A stretch of 35,094 bases of DNA, taken from assembly GCF_017316125.1 (NCBI RefSeq), contig NZ_JAFLWA010000036.1, positions 1-35,094 of the forward strand. The letters are read 5' to 3'. The stretch comes from Enterococcus sp. DIV0660C. GTDB taxonomy: Bacteria; Bacillota; Bacilli; Lactobacillales; Enterococcaceae. Position 1 is the stretch's first letter. Every line of letters starts with the position of its first letter. Positions 23,971 to 34,246 of the stretch are shown piece by piece. The notes beneath the pieces are model-generated. The model was not told where the DNA came from, made no database searches, and saw only the letters and a program-made list of their open reading frames with translations. A program made the position numbers and the translations under genes.

Positions 23971-25293
23971 TTAATCAAAAATATTTGTAAAGAAACCTTT
24001 GATTTTACTTGTTACGTTTTCACCAGATTTTTTTTCTTCTGGTTCTTCATAAGTTACTTCTTCAGCTGATTCATAAGAGTCATAAGAAGGTGCTTCATGT
24101 TCAGTAACTGATACATGCTGAACAGCTGTTTCGCCAGTAACTGCTGATTTAGCAAGTTGATATACCTCGCTTAAGTTTGCTGAGTAATCAACAATACTAA
24201 TGACGTTTGTAAAGACTGGATTTCTTAGTCCCATATGATTAGGAACATACAGTTTTACGTTAACACCAAAAATTTCTTGTGCTAGTTCAACCACGCCTGG
24301 CAAGCTAGCCGCACCACCTGTTAATATGATACCACCAGGTAATTCCAACGCTTCAATTTGATCCAAAGCATCTTTTGCTTTATTAAATATCTGTTCCATA
24401 CGAGCTGAAATTACTTCTGATAGATAACGTTCATCAACTTTCACAGGTTCTGATTGTCCAATTACATCCACAGGAAATTCTTCGTTTTCTGACGTTCTTT
24501 CTGGATATGCATCACCATAATTGATTTTTAATGCTTCTGCATTGTTGAAGGAAGTATTCAAAACGATAGAGATATCTTTAGTGGCAAATTCGCCACCTTC
24601 TTGATCTGTGTTTGTAAATTTCAATTGTTTGTCATGCATAACAGCCGTTGTAGTTTGGCCACCACCCATGTCAATAACAATCGTTCCAAAATCTTTTTCC
24701 CCATCAGAAAGAATCGTTTCCGTTAAAGCTAACGGTGTGATGACTAGTTCGTTGACAATTAGACCTGCTTTTTCGACACATTTTCTGATATTATGAACAA
24801 TTGTTTTTGGTCCAGTAAATAATAGACCAAACATTTCTAATCGCACACCGATCATTCCTCGAGGATCTCTAATCCCTTCAAAACCATCTACAGTAAAGTC
24901 TTGTGGCAAAATTGACACGATCTGACGTTCAGGAGGAATTGAACGAACAAGGGCAGCTGAAGCCACATTTCTGACATCTTCATCGGTGATTTCTTTTGAA
25001 TCCCCATTTACTGCAATCATTCCTTGGCAATTTTCGACTTCAAGCATATTTGCAGGTAACCCTACGCTGACACCCTTGATTTGAATGCCTGCTTTTTCTT
25101 CTGCTTGTCGAACTGCACGTTGAATCGCTTGAACTGTTTTTTCAATATCAACGATGATGCCGCGGTTAATCCCTTCTGATTTTGCGTTTCCTACTCCAAT
25201 AATATTCATTTGGCTGTCGATATATTCAGCCACGACAACTTTAACAGATGTCGTTCCAATATCAAGGCCTACATACATTCCTGTTTTTGCCAT
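23971..25293 (-). CDS. ftsA: cell-division protein FtsA
   Basis: A 440-residue actin-like ATPase that anchors FtsZ to the membrane. The phosphate-1 motif (GLDIGTTSVKV, about 9-19), phosphate-2 (TIVIDMGGGQTT) and adenosine site (GGIILTGGAASLPG) are intact. The SHS2 1C domain lies between. The C-terminus (about 425-440, SKIKGFFTNIFD) is the amphipathic membrane-targeting helix, after an acidic linker. AGGAGGGAATCCC precedes ATG. A 150-bp gap separates it from divIB and holds a good promoter. Confidence 0.97.
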   Translation of the reverse strand: MAKTGMYVGLDIGTTSVKVVVAEYIDSQMNIIGVGNAKSEGINRGIIVDIEKTVQAIQRAVRQAEEKAGIQIKGVSVGLPANMLEVENCQGMIAVNGDSKEITDEDVRNVASAALVRSIPPERQIVSILPQDFTVDGFEGIRDPRGMIGVRLEMFGLLFTGPKTIVHNIRKCVEKAGLIVNELVITPLALTETILSDGEKDFGTIVIDMGGGQTTTAVMHDKQLKFTNTDQEGGEFATKDISIVLNTSFNNAEALKINYGDAYPERTSENEEFPVDVIGQSEPVKVDERYLSEVISARMEQIFNKAKDALDQIEALELPGGIILTGGAASLPGVVELAQEIFGVNVKLYVPNHMGLRNPVFTNVISIVDYSANLSEVYQLAKSAVTGETAVQHVSVTEHEAPSYDSYESAEEVTYEEPEEKKSGENVTSKIKGFFTNIFD

Positions 25294-25359
25294 GAATGGG
25301 ATTCCCTCCTACTTACTATTCCATATACAAGCGAACAACTAACGTTCGTTTTTAAATAT

Positions 25360-25388
25360 ACTATATTATAGATATTCACTGCTTTCAA
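25360..25388 (-). promoter_or_regulatory. SigA promoter upstream of ftsA
   Basis: On the minus strand TTGAAA (25388-25383), 17-bp spacer, TATAGT (25365-25360). Both boxes match 5 of 6 bases. A second extended -10 (TGGTAGAAT) has its hexamer at 25393-25388. A CGAAC/GTTCG dyad lies downstream, before the ftsA ribosome site. Confidence 0.65.
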
Positions 25389-25443
25389 TTCTACCATAAA
25401 TTTATAGTTTTTAGAAAGTAGATTATCACTTTTTAAGGTTGTT

Positions 25444-26583
25444 TTATTGATTTTCGATTGAACTGCTGGAAGATGGTGTTGACTCATCAGCTTGTTGGCT
25501 GGACTCACTTGACTCTCCGGACTCTATTTCTGTTGATGTATCAGTATTTTGAGTTCCTTTTTCATCAGTAGAGGTTTCTGCTTGCTCTTCTTCACTATTT
25601 GAGTAGGGATAAGAAAAAATTCCAACCTCCATATCAATCACACCATTTTCTTTCATTTCTTTGGCAACTTGTGGATAATATTTCATTTGGCTAGCTAGAT
25701 TCGTAATATTCACAAGTACTTGATTACCATCGTTCATATTCATCTGAAGTAAGTTTTCATTACTTTCTGTAGGTGCATACTTGATCTCTGAAATAGCTTT
25801 TTGTAGTTCGGCAGAAAGTTGATTATATTGCTTTACCAATGCCTTGATTTTTGCATCACTTTTAAATCCCTCAAGAATCGGTAAATTTTTTGTCGGATTA
25901 TCCACTTTTTGATCTAAAACAATGCCATTCTCAAGTACTGGATAATATTTGTTTTCCGTAGCAATCAGTGCAATATCTTTATATTCTGTGATAGCTAATT
26001 CAAATTGATTAATCGAATGGAAACTGATTTTTGCTGTTTTCACTCGAGGCTGTTCGGTTTTCAATTCTTTGACGTATCGATCCTTGTCCCAATATTGTGT
26101 CCACAAATTGTCGCCAATCCTTAATTTTGATTCAGTAATGACCGTCTCACTAGGAATGAGCTCATTTCCGGTTACTGCGACTGCTTCTAGCTTACTATAC
26201 GGAGAAATATAATAAATCAAAAATAACAATGGGATTCCTAAGATCGTAATAATCAATGATAATCTACGCGTCAAAACTTTGTTACGCTGGTTTTTTAAAT
26301 TAGGCAATCGATTTAAGAAGGAACCGTTATATGGTCCTGTCTGTTTATTTGATTCTTCTGGTTCTCTTAAAAAGGCTGGAAGTTCATCCACCTCAACCTT
26401 GTCGGACGAAGCTTCTAACTGTTTTTCTTGATTCTCATCAGAATCATCTGAATGATTGCGAAGATCGTTGTCTTTTTTGTGATGTTCAGCTAAATATTTT
26501 TGGTTGGCCTTTTGCCACGGAGTTAATTTATCCTGGTTATCAGATGATTTCGGTAAATCATTTGGTTCTTTCTTTTTACTCAC
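25444..26583 (-). CDS. divIB: cell-division protein DivIB/FtsQ
   Basis: A bitopic division protein (379 residues from this start). The long charged cytoplasmic part (1-110) is Asp/Lys/Gln-rich. A single span (LSLIITILGIPLLFLIYYI) follows, then a POTRA domain (KLEAVAVTGNELIP...GDNLW). The FtsQ/beta region comes next, and last a low-complexity Ser/Thr/Glu tail ending SSSSSIENQ. It forms the DivIB-FtsL-DivIC complex. The start is probably GTG 26583, 8 nt from AAGGTGG; two further in-frame GTG codons upstream overlap that ribosome site. It lies directly after murG. Confidence 0.93.
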   Translation of the reverse strand: MSKKKEPNDLPKSSDNQDKLTPWQKANQKYLAEHHKKDNDLRNHSDDSDENQEKQLEASSDKVEVDELPAFLREPEESNKQTGPYNGSFLNRLPNLKNQRNKVLTRRLSLIITILGIPLLFLIYYISPYSKLEAVAVTGNELIPSETVITESKLRIGDNLWTQYWDKDRYVKELKTEQPRVKTAKISFHSINQFELAITEYKDIALIATENKYYPVLENGIVLDQKVDNPTKNLPILEGFKSDAKIKALVKQYNQLSAELQKAISEIKYAPTESNENLLQMNMNDGNQVLVNITNLASQMKYYPQVAKEMKENGVIDMEVGIFSYPYSNSEEEQAETSTDEKGTQNTDTSTEIESGESSESSQQADESTPSSSSSIENQ

Positions 26584-26598
26584 TAAGACCACCACCTT

Positions 26599-27690
26599 TT
26601 ACTTTTTAATAACAGTTTGAACTAGTTCATATAAACGCTCAGATGCATCAGGCATTCCTTGTTCTTTTGAAGCTTTGGACATTTGTTGCTGCACAGTTTC
26701 ATTTTTCATGATTGCAGTGATTGCTTTTTCTAAAGATTCTCCTGTTAACTCACTATCTGCAATCATTTTTGCGGCACCTGCGTTCACTAAACTTTGCGCA
26801 TTCTTCGTTTGATGGTCATTGGTAACGTAAGGGCTTGGAATCAATATTGCTGGTAATCCTAGTGCTGTAAATTCAGCAATAGAAGTTGCCCCAGCTCTTC
26901 CTACAAGTAAATCACTATTTGCCATCACTTCAGCCATTTGTCGAATATATGGCTGGATACTAACATTGTTTTGCTTGGTAACATCGACTTGATTTTTTAT
27001 TTGTTCATAGTAACGATCACCCGAAGCATATAGTACTTGATAACTATCATCATCAAAATTTTGTAGAAAATCCATTACTGCTTCATTTAACTTCAGAGCG
27101 CCTTGGCTTCCGCCAAAAATCAGAACCGTTTTTTTGTCTGTCGCTAATCCAAAATCGGCTAAAATAGTCGATTTTGGTGTATCAGCAACTTCTTGTGCTC
27201 GGGGATTACCAATCAAACTTGATTTTTCTTCTGGAAAAAACTGTGCTGCATCTTGGAAAGAAAGAGCGATCTTATTGACATAACGACTAAGAAATTTGTT
27301 CGTAATTCCTGGAACGCTATTTTGTTCATGAATGATTGTTGGAATGTTCAACTTTGCCGCAGCATATACAACAGCACCTGAAACATATCCACCTGTTCCA
27401 ATCACCACATCTGGTTGAAAATCTTTCAAGATTTTTTTTGCTTGGCGAATACTTTTCAAAAAGAGTTGGATTGTTTTAACATTATCAAATGACAATTTTC
27501 GTTTGAATCCTTGAATTTCTAAAGTATGAAAAGGAATACCAGTCTCTGGAACAATTTTATTTTCTAATCCTCGATTTGCCCCGACATACATAAACTCAGC
27601 ATCTTGATCTTGAGACTTCACATAATTAACAAAGGCTAATGCTGGATAGATATGACCACCTGTTCCGCCGCCTGTAACCAAAATTTTCAT
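26599..27690 (-). CDS. murG: MurG, lipid II-forming GlcNAc transferase
   Basis: A 363-residue peripheral membrane glycosyltransferase (GT28) that adds GlcNAc to lipid I to make lipid II. The N-terminal glycine-rich loop GGGTGGH (7-13), the second loop [16 protein letters not shown], and the C-domain GGSQGA and [10 protein letters not shown] (UDP-GlcNAc site) are all intact. Length is typical. It lies 20 bp after murD and 15 bp before the likely divIB start. Confidence 0.97.
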   Translation of the reverse strand: MKILVTGGGTGGHIYPALAFVNYVKSQDQDAEFMYVGANRGLENKIVPETGIPFHTLEIQGFKRKLSFDNVKTIQLFLKSIRQAKKILKDFQPDVVIGTGGYVSGAVVYAAAKLNIPTIIHEQNSVPGITNKFLSRYVNKIALSFQDAAQFFPEEKSSLIGNPRAQEVADTPKSTILADFGLATDKKTVLIFGGSQGALKLNEAVMDFLQNFDDDSYQVLYASGDRYYEQIKNQVDVTKQNNVSIQPYIRQMAEVMANSDLLVGRAGATSIAEFTALGLPAILIPSPYVTNDHQTKNAQSLVNAGAAKMIADSELTGESLEKAITAIMKNETVQQQMSKASKEQGMPDASERLYELVQTVIKK

Positions 27691-27710
27691 TTTTATCGCT
27701 CGTTTCTTTT

Positions 27711-29072
27711 CTATTTTAATTTATTGACAGCTTCCATGAAGCGTGCACCACGAATCTCGAAGTTAGGATATTGATCCCAACTTGCATTAGCTGGAGATAA
27801 CAAAACAACGTCCCCTTCAGCGCTTAACTCTAATGCAAGTGGCACAGCTGTCTCAACATTTTCTGTTATTTCAATCACTTGAATACCAGCCTTTTGACCA
27901 GCTTTAACTAGTTTATTTTTCGTTTCACCAAACGCAATCAATGCTTTTAGATTTTTAAGAGAAGGAACTAGTTCATCAAAACTATTGCCTCGATCCAATC
28001 CACCAGCTAATAAAATCATTTTTTCTGGAACAAAACCACTTAGTGCCATTTCCGTTGCTAAGATATTTGTTGCTTTAGAATCATTATAAAATTTTCTTCC
28101 ATGGATTTCTCCTACATATTGGGTACGATGAGGTACACCATGGAACAAATGTAGTGTTTGCTTAATTGCTTCTGTCGAGACATCATATAGTTTAGCAACC
28201 GTAATTGCCGCCAAAGCATTTTCAATGTTGTGTGCGCCAGGAACACCCAAATCTGAAGCATCCATAATTTTTTCTTGATTATAGTAAATGATACCATCTG
28301 CACAATATGCACCTTGTTCTAGCACTTCTGTTGTTGAAAAAGGAAGGACCTGTGCTTGAGTTGTTTGAGCCAACATTCGTAGTTCTTCTTGATTCCAATT
28401 CAAAATTAGATAATCTTCCGTTGTCATATTTTTTTGAATTTCCCATTTTGCTTTTACATACTCTTCACGTGTTCCATGATAGTCGATATGAGCTTCATAA
28501 ATATTTGTAATAACTGCTATATTAGGATGAAAATCTGTAATGCCCATTAATTGGAAACTTGACAATTCCATAACGATTTTATCGTCTGCTTGTGCTTCCT
28601 GGGCTACACTGCTTGCTGGATAGCCAATATTTCCAGCTAGACGAGCCATTCCTTTACTTTCTCCTGCATTTAACAATAATCCTGTCATTGTTGTTGTTGT
28701 TGTTTTTCCATTCGTTCCAGTGATACCAATAATTGGACATTCCGCTACCTCGTAAGCTAACTCAACTTCCGTAATTACCGGAATACCCATTTCTTGTGCC
28801 TTTGCTACCAATGGATGGTTATATGGAATACCAGGATTTTTTACCATTACAGAAAAATCTTCATCTAATAGTTCAATTGGGTGACTTCCTGTAACCACTT
28901 TAATTCCTAAAGCTAATAAATCTTGTGCATCTGGATTTTCATCGAAAGGTTTTCCGTCATTAACGGTGACAAGTGCGCCCAATTCATGTAACAATTTGGC
29001 CGCACTAAATCCGCTTTTTGCAAGTCCTAAGACTAGAACTTTTTTATTTTCATATGTTGTGATTTTTTTCAT
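27711..29072 (-). CDS. murD: MurD, UDP-MurNAc-L-Ala:D-Glu ligase
   Basis: A 453-residue cytosolic Mur ligase adding D-glutamate to UDP-MurNAc-L-alanine with ATP. The three-domain layout is present: a Rossmann-like substrate domain, the ATPase domain with GTNGKT (119-124) and ELSSFQL, and the C-terminal domain with NDSKATN and AGGLDRG. The carbamylated-lysine region (YVKAKWEI) is present. It sits between mraY and murG with short gaps. Confidence 0.97.
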   Translation of the reverse strand: MKKITTYENKKVLVLGLAKSGFSAAKLLHELGALVTVNDGKPFDENPDAQDLLALGIKVVTGSHPIELLDEDFSVMVKNPGIPYNHPLVAKAQEMGIPVITEVELAYEVAECPIIGITGTNGKTTTTTMTGLLLNAGESKGMARLAGNIGYPASSVAQEAQADDKIVMELSSFQLMGITDFHPNIAVITNIYEAHIDYHGTREEYVKAKWEIQKNMTTEDYLILNWNQEELRMLAQTTQAQVLPFSTTEVLEQGAYCADGIIYYNQEKIMDASDLGVPGAHNIENALAAITVAKLYDVSTEAIKQTLHLFHGVPHRTQYVGEIHGRKFYNDSKATNILATEMALSGFVPEKMILLAGGLDRGNSFDELVPSLKNLKALIAFGETKNKLVKAGQKAGIQVIEITENVETAVPLALELSAEGDVVLLSPANASWDQYPNFEIRGARFMEAVNKLK

Positions 29073-29085
29073 TTTCTGTCATCTC

Positions 29086-30048
29086 CTACCAAACAAGCCA
29101 TAATGTAATGAGTGAAGTTGCTACACTAACTAACCAAAAAACAGTATCAATTTTCCATTCGGACCAACCACTCATTTCAAAGTGGTGATGAATTGGTGAC
29201 ATTTTGAAAATTCGTTTCCCGGTTAACTTAAATGAAGTTACTTGTAACATTACACTTGCTGTTTCCATAACATAAATCAAGCCAACTAATAACAACGTCC
29301 ATTCTTGATTTAGCATCATTGAGATTGCTGCTAACAAACCACCTAAGGCTAAAGAACCCACATCCCCCATAAAAATTTTCGCAGGTTTGTGATTGTAAGC
29401 AAAGAAACCAATCAGACCGCCAACAACACTTAAGCAAATAATCAAAACATCTAGTTGATTTTGATGCCAAGCAATAAGAGCATATGTTGCAAAAGAAATT
29501 GTTCCTAATCCTGCAACTAAACCATCGATTCCATCTGTTAAATTGACTGCATTTGAAAAACCAACTAACCAGAAAATCGCGAATAAACCATAGAAGATCC
29601 CTAAACTGATTTCTAATCCAAAAAAGTTAAGTACACCTGGATACCCTTCTGAACGATAAACAAGATAAAAAGCTACCCCACCAATAATTTGACCAATCAA
29701 TTTTTGTATGGAATTTAATCCCATATTTCTTTTTTTAAAAACTTTAATAAAATCATCTAAAAACCCAATCGCACCATATAACGCTAGAACGAATAACAAT
29801 ATAAAAAGTATTGGTGTTAGCTGATTTTGCCACGCTCCTACCCAAATACCAGTTAAAATTGCTGCAATCAGGAACACTAAGCCACCCATTGTTGGAGTCC
29901 CGGCCTTGATATTATGCCATTTAGGTCCTTCTTCACGAATCGCCTGTCCTTGTTTTTTCATTTGAAAGTAACCAATAAACAATGGCATTACTGCAACTGT
30001 CATTGCACAGCTACTCACAATGGGGATTAATGCTTGTGTCCATTCCAT
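29086..30048 (-). CDS. mraY: MraY, lipid I synthase
   Basis: A 320-residue integral membrane phospho-MurNAc-pentapeptide transferase that moves phospho-MurNAc-pentapeptide to undecaprenyl phosphate. About ten spans are visible. Conserved loops are GTPTMGG, FLDDFIKV with the catalytic Asp pair, NAVNLTDGIDGLV, FMGDVGSLALGG and MSPIHHHFE. Length is typical for Firmicutes. It lies 25 bp after the PBP gene and 13 bp before murD. Confidence 0.97.
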   Translation of the reverse strand: MEWTQALIPIVSSCAMTVAVMPLFIGYFQMKKQGQAIREEGPKWHNIKAGTPTMGGLVFLIAAILTGIWVGAWQNQLTPILFILLFVLALYGAIGFLDDFIKVFKKRNMGLNSIQKLIGQIIGGVAFYLVYRSEGYPGVLNFFGLEISLGIFYGLFAIFWLVGFSNAVNLTDGIDGLVAGLGTISFATYALIAWHQNQLDVLIICLSVVGGLIGFFAYNHKPAKIFMGDVGSLALGGLLAAISMMLNQEWTLLLVGLIYVMETASVMLQVTSFKLTGKRIFKMSPIHHHFEMSGWSEWKIDTVFWLVSVATSLITLWLVW

Positions 30049-30073
30049 GCTTTTTTCTCTCCTATTTCTTTTC

Positions 30074-32269
30074 TTACTCTTTTAAAGTAAAGTGTAATTT
30101 TTTATCTGTAATTTTTTCATAAGGTGCAAGACTTTGCTTGGTGCAATAGCCATCACCATCAAAAGTAACTTCGATGCCAAGAATTTTGCCTAATTTCATG
30201 ATATCAGCTTTTGACCAACCAGTAACATCGGGCATTAGCTCATCGCCACCTGTTTGTAGAATCAATTTTTCTCCCAAAATGAGTTTATCACCGTTGGAAG
30301 TTGATTGTTTGATAACTTTCTTTCCATTACCAATCACTACTGGCTGTAAGCCACTTTTTTGTGCGTCGGCTGCAGCAACGTCTGAATCTAAATTGCGGTA
30401 ATCAGCAACCACTACTTTTTCTGTCTGACCTGTCTTTTCTTTAGTCTCGCCTTCTGTTTCTTTGAAGTCCATTGCTCGTTTCATCAACGGGTTAGCAATT
30501 TTTGCCAAGGCCATTCGATCGTAAGTTTTTGGATGTTTCATTGTTAAATAAAGAACGTATTCAGGATCTTCTGAAGGAACCATTTCAACGATTGAATAAA
30601 GATAAGAAGTATCTCCTACTTGATAACCGCCAGAATCAGAGGCAATTTGTGCTGTACCAGTTTTTGCTGATACATTATATCCTGGTACGGAATAAACGCC
30701 ATAGGCACTTCCATAATTTTCACTTTCAACAACATCACGCATATATTCACGTACTTTTTCTGTTGTTTCTTTTGAATAAGGTTGTCCTAATACTTCTGTT
30801 TGAGTTGTTCGCTCTTCTCCTGTTTGTGGATCAACGATTTTACTGATGAATCTAGGTTGAAGCATCGTTCCATTGTTAGCAATTGAAGAAAATGCCTTCA
30901 TCATTTGGAAGTTAGTCACACCAATTGCTTGTCCATATGCACTCATTGCACGGTCAACAATATTTTCTGTTGGTAATGTACCTGCGTTTTCATCATCTAA
31001 TCCAGAGTGAGTACTTTGACCAAAGCCAAGTTTTTGAAGATAGTTATACCAACGTCCGCCTAGTCTTTGTTCTAAAATAACCATCCCAACGTTACTTGAC
31101 CAAGAAAGAGCTTGACGCATCGTCAATACACCTTTTTCTCCAAAGTCATGGTCGTTGATGGTTGCATCTGCTACATCGATTTTTCCAGAAACAAATGTTT
31201 CGTTTTCGTTATATTCGCCTTCCTCAATAGCCGCAGCAGTGGTAAAGACTTTCATTGTCGAACCAGGCTCATAACGATCTTGAACTAAGAAATTACGCCA
31301 AACAGCATTTTCGTCTTTCAATCCCTCCATTGTTTCAGGGTTAAAGGTGGGACGTTGACCCATTGCTACGATTTCACCAGTTTTTGCTTCCATTAAAACA
31401 GCAGTCAGCTCTTCAGGTTGGTATTCTTGATTAACTTGATCCATCAATGTTTCTAAATAACTTTGTAATCTACTATCTAGAGTGGTGTAGATATCTTGCC
31501 CATCTTTAGAAGCAACCTCATCAGCAACAGTTCCTGGTAAAGGGTTTTGATATTTATCTTTTTGATAAACAATCTTCCCGTCTTTCCCAGTTAAAATGTC
31601 ATTATAAGCTGATTCTAGCCCCAAACTACCGACTAACCCATCGCCTTCTTTATTAGGAATTGCAAATCCGATAAAATGGGAAGAAAAGATACCATTTGGA
31701 TACATACGCGATTTGTGAGCATCAAAGTAAAGACCAGCTAACCCTGCCTCTTTCATTTGTGCCTCAATCGTCTGCTTTGTTTCCTGAGTGATATTCTGTC
31801 CGTAATTTCCAAATTCAACTTGATATAGCTCATTATCTGCTCCATTTTTCAAAATTTTAAGTGCCGCACTTTTCTTAATTGATAAATTATCACTTAAAAT
31901 TGTTGCGATTTTATTAAAATCTTTTTCTTGAGCATAAAGTTTTTTATTTTCAGATGTATATGTTTTTGAAAGAATCGCTTTGATGGAATAAGAGGTCGCA
32001 TCTTCAGCAATTGCAACACCATTTCGGTCATAAATTGTGCCCCGTTTCGCCTGCACAACTTCACTACCTCTGTAAAGTTGTTCTGTTTTTTCAGATAACG
32101 AAGTACCAGCCACATGACCACCTATTATAATGTACGAGAAACGGACGGCAAATAAAAAGAACAACCCAATACTCGTAGCAAATAAAATGATACCTACTTT
32201 TTTGCGATTGTTCATCGGATTTTGATTTTTCTTTTCCATAAACCGCCGAAATTTATTTTTAAGACTCAT
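30074..32269 (-). CDS. pbpC: class B penicillin-binding protein (PBP2X-like) with PASTA
   Basis: A 731-residue division transpeptidase. A basic N-terminus and one span (about 26-45) are followed by the dimerisation domain (KRGTIYDRNGVAIAED). The transpeptidase domain has STMK (337-340), SSN (391-393) and KTG (536-538). Two C-terminal PASTA repeats follow (from about 620). It is the septal PBP of the dcw cluster, like pneumococcal PBP2X; the symbol follows E. faecalis usage as I recall it. Its ATG abuts the ftsL stop (TAA then ATG), so the two are translated together. All catalytic motifs are intact. Confidence 0.95.
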   Translation of the reverse strand: MSLKNKFRRFMEKKNQNPMNNRKKVGIILFATSIGLFFLFAVRFSYIIIGGHVAGTSLSEKTEQLYRGSEVVQAKRGTIYDRNGVAIAEDATSYSIKAILSKTYTSENKKLYAQEKDFNKIATILSDNLSIKKSAALKILKNGADNELYQVEFGNYGQNITQETKQTIEAQMKEAGLAGLYFDAHKSRMYPNGIFSSHFIGFAIPNKEGDGLVGSLGLESAYNDILTGKDGKIVYQKDKYQNPLPGTVADEVASKDGQDIYTTLDSRLQSYLETLMDQVNQEYQPEELTAVLMEAKTGEIVAMGQRPTFNPETMEGLKDENAVWRNFLVQDRYEPGSTMKVFTTAAAIEEGEYNENETFVSGKIDVADATINDHDFGEKGVLTMRQALSWSSNVGMVILEQRLGGRWYNYLQKLGFGQSTHSGLDDENAGTLPTENIVDRAMSAYGQAIGVTNFQMMKAFSSIANNGTMLQPRFISKIVDPQTGEERTTQTEVLGQPYSKETTEKVREYMRDVVESENYGSAYGVYSVPGYNVSAKTGTAQIASDSGGYQVGDTSYLYSIVEMVPSEDPEYVLYLTMKHPKTYDRMALAKIANPLMKRAMDFKETEGETKEKTGQTEKVVVADYRNLDSDVAAADAQKSGLQPVVIGNGKKVIKQSTSNGDKLILGEKLILQTGGDELMPDVTGWSKADIMKLGKILGIEVTFDGDGYCTKQSLAPYEKITDKKLHFTLKE

Positions 32270-32662
32270 TTACTTCACTTTCCTTAAATTGTCATCATTA
32301 ATGGACAATCCTTTTTCTTCTGCGATTTGTTTTACGCGTTCTGTACGCGAAAGTTCATTCTTTTCTTGTTCTAAAGTTGTTTTTTCTGTTTTCTTTTCAG
32401 TAATATCCGCTTGAATTGAAGTAATAGCTTGCTCTGCACCGCTAATATTAGTTCTTAACATAATTGTTAAGACAGACAAAGAAATTAACGCAACAATCAG
32501 GCCACTGATAACTAATTTTTCCAAATTAGAGATTCGTTTCAACCGTCTAGCTGGTGATTGAGGTAGAACAATCTCTTGATTAGAATCTGGCAGTTGTTCA
32601 GCTTGATCCACCATGTCAGGGAAATCATATGGATATTCATGTGCTCTCTTTAGTTCTGCCAT
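32270..32662 (-). CDS. ftsL: cell-division protein FtsL
   Basis: A 130-residue bitopic protein: a cytoplasmic N-terminus (about 1-48), one span (LVISGLIVALISLSVLTIML, about 50-69), and an extracellular coiled coil. The coil includes AEQAITSIQADITEKKTEKT and ends with RVKQIAEEKGLS, characteristic of FtsL. It partners DivIB and DivIC. GAGGAG precedes ATG, just after the rsmH stop. Confidence 0.92.
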   Translation of the reverse strand: MAELKRAHEYPYDFPDMVDQAEQLPDSNQEIVLPQSPARRLKRISNLEKLVISGLIVALISLSVLTIMLRTNISGAEQAITSIQADITEKKTEKTTLEQEKNELSRTERVKQIAEEKGLSINDDNLRKVK

Positions 32663-32666
32663 TGTT

Positions 32667-33629
32667 CTACTCCTCTTTCACTCGTATTTTTTCCGCAATT
32701 CGCAGTTTTGCACTACGTGAACGATTATTTTCAGCTAATTCTTCTTCAGATGGAAGAATTGGCTTTCTGGTGATTACTTTTAGTTCTGGTTGAAACTCAT
32801 CAGGAACAACCGGTAATCCCGGTGGTAGATCTTTCACTGTACTGTATTCTTTAAATAAGCTTTTAACAATTCGATCTTCTAATGAATGGAACGTAATCGC
32901 ACTGATTCGACCATTTAATTTCAATAGTTTGATTGCTTGTTCCAAAGAAGTTTCCTCTGCTCCAAGTTCATCATTTACCGCAATTCGTACTGCTTGGAAA
33001 ATTCTTTTTGCAGGATGGCCACCTTTTCTTCTAGCAGGAGCTGGAATCACACGTTTGATGATTTCAACTAATTCACCAGTTGTTTCGATTGGTTTTTCTT
33101 TTCGTACTCGCTCAATTTCACGAGCGATTTGTTTCGAAAATTTTTCCTCACCATAACGAAAGAAAATTTTTACCAGTTCTTGATAAGAATATTCATTGAT
33201 AACATTAAAAGCAGAAATTGGTGCTGACTGATCCATCCGCATATCTAATGGTGCATCTTGGTGGTAGCTAAACCCACGTTCTGCCTCATCTAATTGAGGT
33301 GAAGAAACACCTAAGTCATACAAGATTCCATCGACTTCTGTCACTTCTCGTTCAGCCAACTGGAGTTCTAACTCTCTAAAATTGGCTTTGATAAAAGTAA
33401 CCATTCCTTTTTCAACATATGGCGCTAACCGTTGTTTTGCATGGTCAATTGCCTTTTGATCCTGATCAAAAGCATAAAGATGCCCATCGGTGTTCAATTG
33501 GCTTAGTAAATATTCACTATGTCCGGCACCGCCTAAAGTACAGTCTACATAAATTCCGTTTGGTTTAACATTCAAACCATCTACGGTTTCCTTCAACATG
33601 ACTGTATAGTGTTGAAATGTTTCAGTCAT
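32667..33629 (-). CDS. rsmH: 16S rRNA (cytosine1402-N4)-methyltransferase RsmH
   Basis: A 320-residue SAM-dependent methyltransferase (formerly MraW) modifying C1402 of 16S rRNA. It opens [13 protein letters not shown] and has the SAM motif [41 protein letters not shown] and the end signature [14 protein letters not shown]. It follows mraZ by 19 bp in the first part of the dcw operon. Confidence 0.97.
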   Translation of the reverse strand: MTETFQHYTVMLKETVDGLNVKPNGIYVDCTLGGAGHSEYLLSQLNTDGHLYAFDQDQKAIDHAKQRLAPYVEKGMVTFIKANFRELELQLAEREVTEVDGILYDLGVSSPQLDEAERGFSYHQDAPLDMRMDQSAPISAFNVINEYSYQELVKIFFRYGEEKFSKQIAREIERVRKEKPIETTGELVEIIKRVIPAPARRKGGHPAKRIFQAVRIAVNDELGAEETSLEQAIKLLKLNGRISAITFHSLEDRIVKSLFKEYSTVKDLPPGLPVVPDEFQPELKVITRKPILPSEEELAENNRSRSAKLRIAEKIRVKEE

Positions 33630-33648
33630 TGGTCAGCCTCTTCCTATT

Positions 33649-34080
33649 CTATAGTCCAAAATCAATCATATTTTCAGCAATCTCATCGAAGTTACTTTCA
33701 GCTTCATCAGAAAATGTTTGCCAACGTGTTTCGTCCCAAATTTCGATTCGATTTGAAACACCAATCACTACGCATTCCTTTTCTAAACTTGCATGACTTC
33801 TCAAAGTGCTGGGAATGTTGATACGACCTTGTTTATCAAGTTCGCATTCAGTGGCAGCCGAGTAAAAAAACCGCACAAAAGTACGTGCATCTTTTTTGGT
33901 CAACGGCATTTCGCTAAGCTTATCTTCTAAGTTTTCCCACTCGCTCAATGGATAGCCAAAAAGACAGCCATCTAAACCACGAGTTAGTACGAACTTTTCA
34001 CCAAGCTCGTCACGAAGTTTTGAAGGCACGATCAGACGACCTTTTGTATCAATATTATGCCGATATTCGCCCATAAACAT
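33649..34080 (-). CDS. mraZ: transcriptional regulator MraZ
   Basis: A 143-residue protein with two AbrB/SpoVT-like MraZ repeats: [20 protein letters not shown] at the N-terminus and [16 protein letters not shown] near residues 75-90. It forms rings, binds repeats upstream of its own operon and controls dcw transcription. I chose ATG 34080 (MFMGEY...), the family's usual start, with GGGGGT 7 nt upstream; the frame is open 18 codons further, into the presumed operator. First gene of the dcw operon. Confidence 0.96.
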   Translation of the reverse strand: MFMGEYRHNIDTKGRLIVPSKLRDELGEKFVLTRGLDGCLFGYPLSEWENLEDKLSEMPLTKKDARTFVRFFYSAATECELDKQGRINIPSTLRSHASLEKECVVIGVSNRIEIWDETRWQTFSDEAESNFDEIAENMIDFGL

Positions 34081-34116
34081 TGAAACTACCCCCATTCCTC
34101 CACTAACTAAAATTAG

Positions 34117-34146
34117 TCTACCACAATCCCCCACTTTCTACCACCT
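34117..34146 (-). promoter_or_regulatory. MraZ operator: three GTGG repeats at 10-bp spacing
   Basis: The minus strand shows three adjacent 10-bp units, AGGTGGTAGA, AAGTGGGGGA and TTGTGGTAGA, with GTGG at the same phase. Two looser copies (TAGTGGAGG, ATGGGGG) follow closer to the gene. TGGTAGACT within it could be an extended -10. The layout matches known MraZ boxes (three GTGG/TGGG repeats, one helical turn apart). Confidence 0.75.
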
Positions 34147-34200
34147 TTTCTGGAAAATCTGAGACGAACTTTTTTTACATTAACTATTTTTTAAAAAATC

Positions 34201-34238
34201 AAGCTGTGAAAAATCTTTTAAAAGACTCTTCACAGCTT
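34201..34238. terminator. terminator between the DUF3397 gene and mraZ
   Basis: AAGCTGTGAA (34201-34210) pairs with TTCACAGCTT (34229-34238), and an inner TCTTTTAAAAGA-type dyad lengthens the stem. T-rich runs follow on both strands. It separates the DUF3397 transcript from the mraZ promoter. Confidence 0.75.
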
Positions 34239-34246
34239 TTTTGACG

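Noticed and set aside
25444-25560. Ser/Thr/Glu low-complexity end of DivIB as a frameshift
   Set aside because: Such variable acidic tails are common in DivIB; the frame ends cleanly and no alternative frame continues the domain.
34081-34134. 18-residue N-terminal extension of MraZ
   Set aside because: It reads through the MraZ repeat region; the family starts at MFMGEY, which has its own ribosome site.
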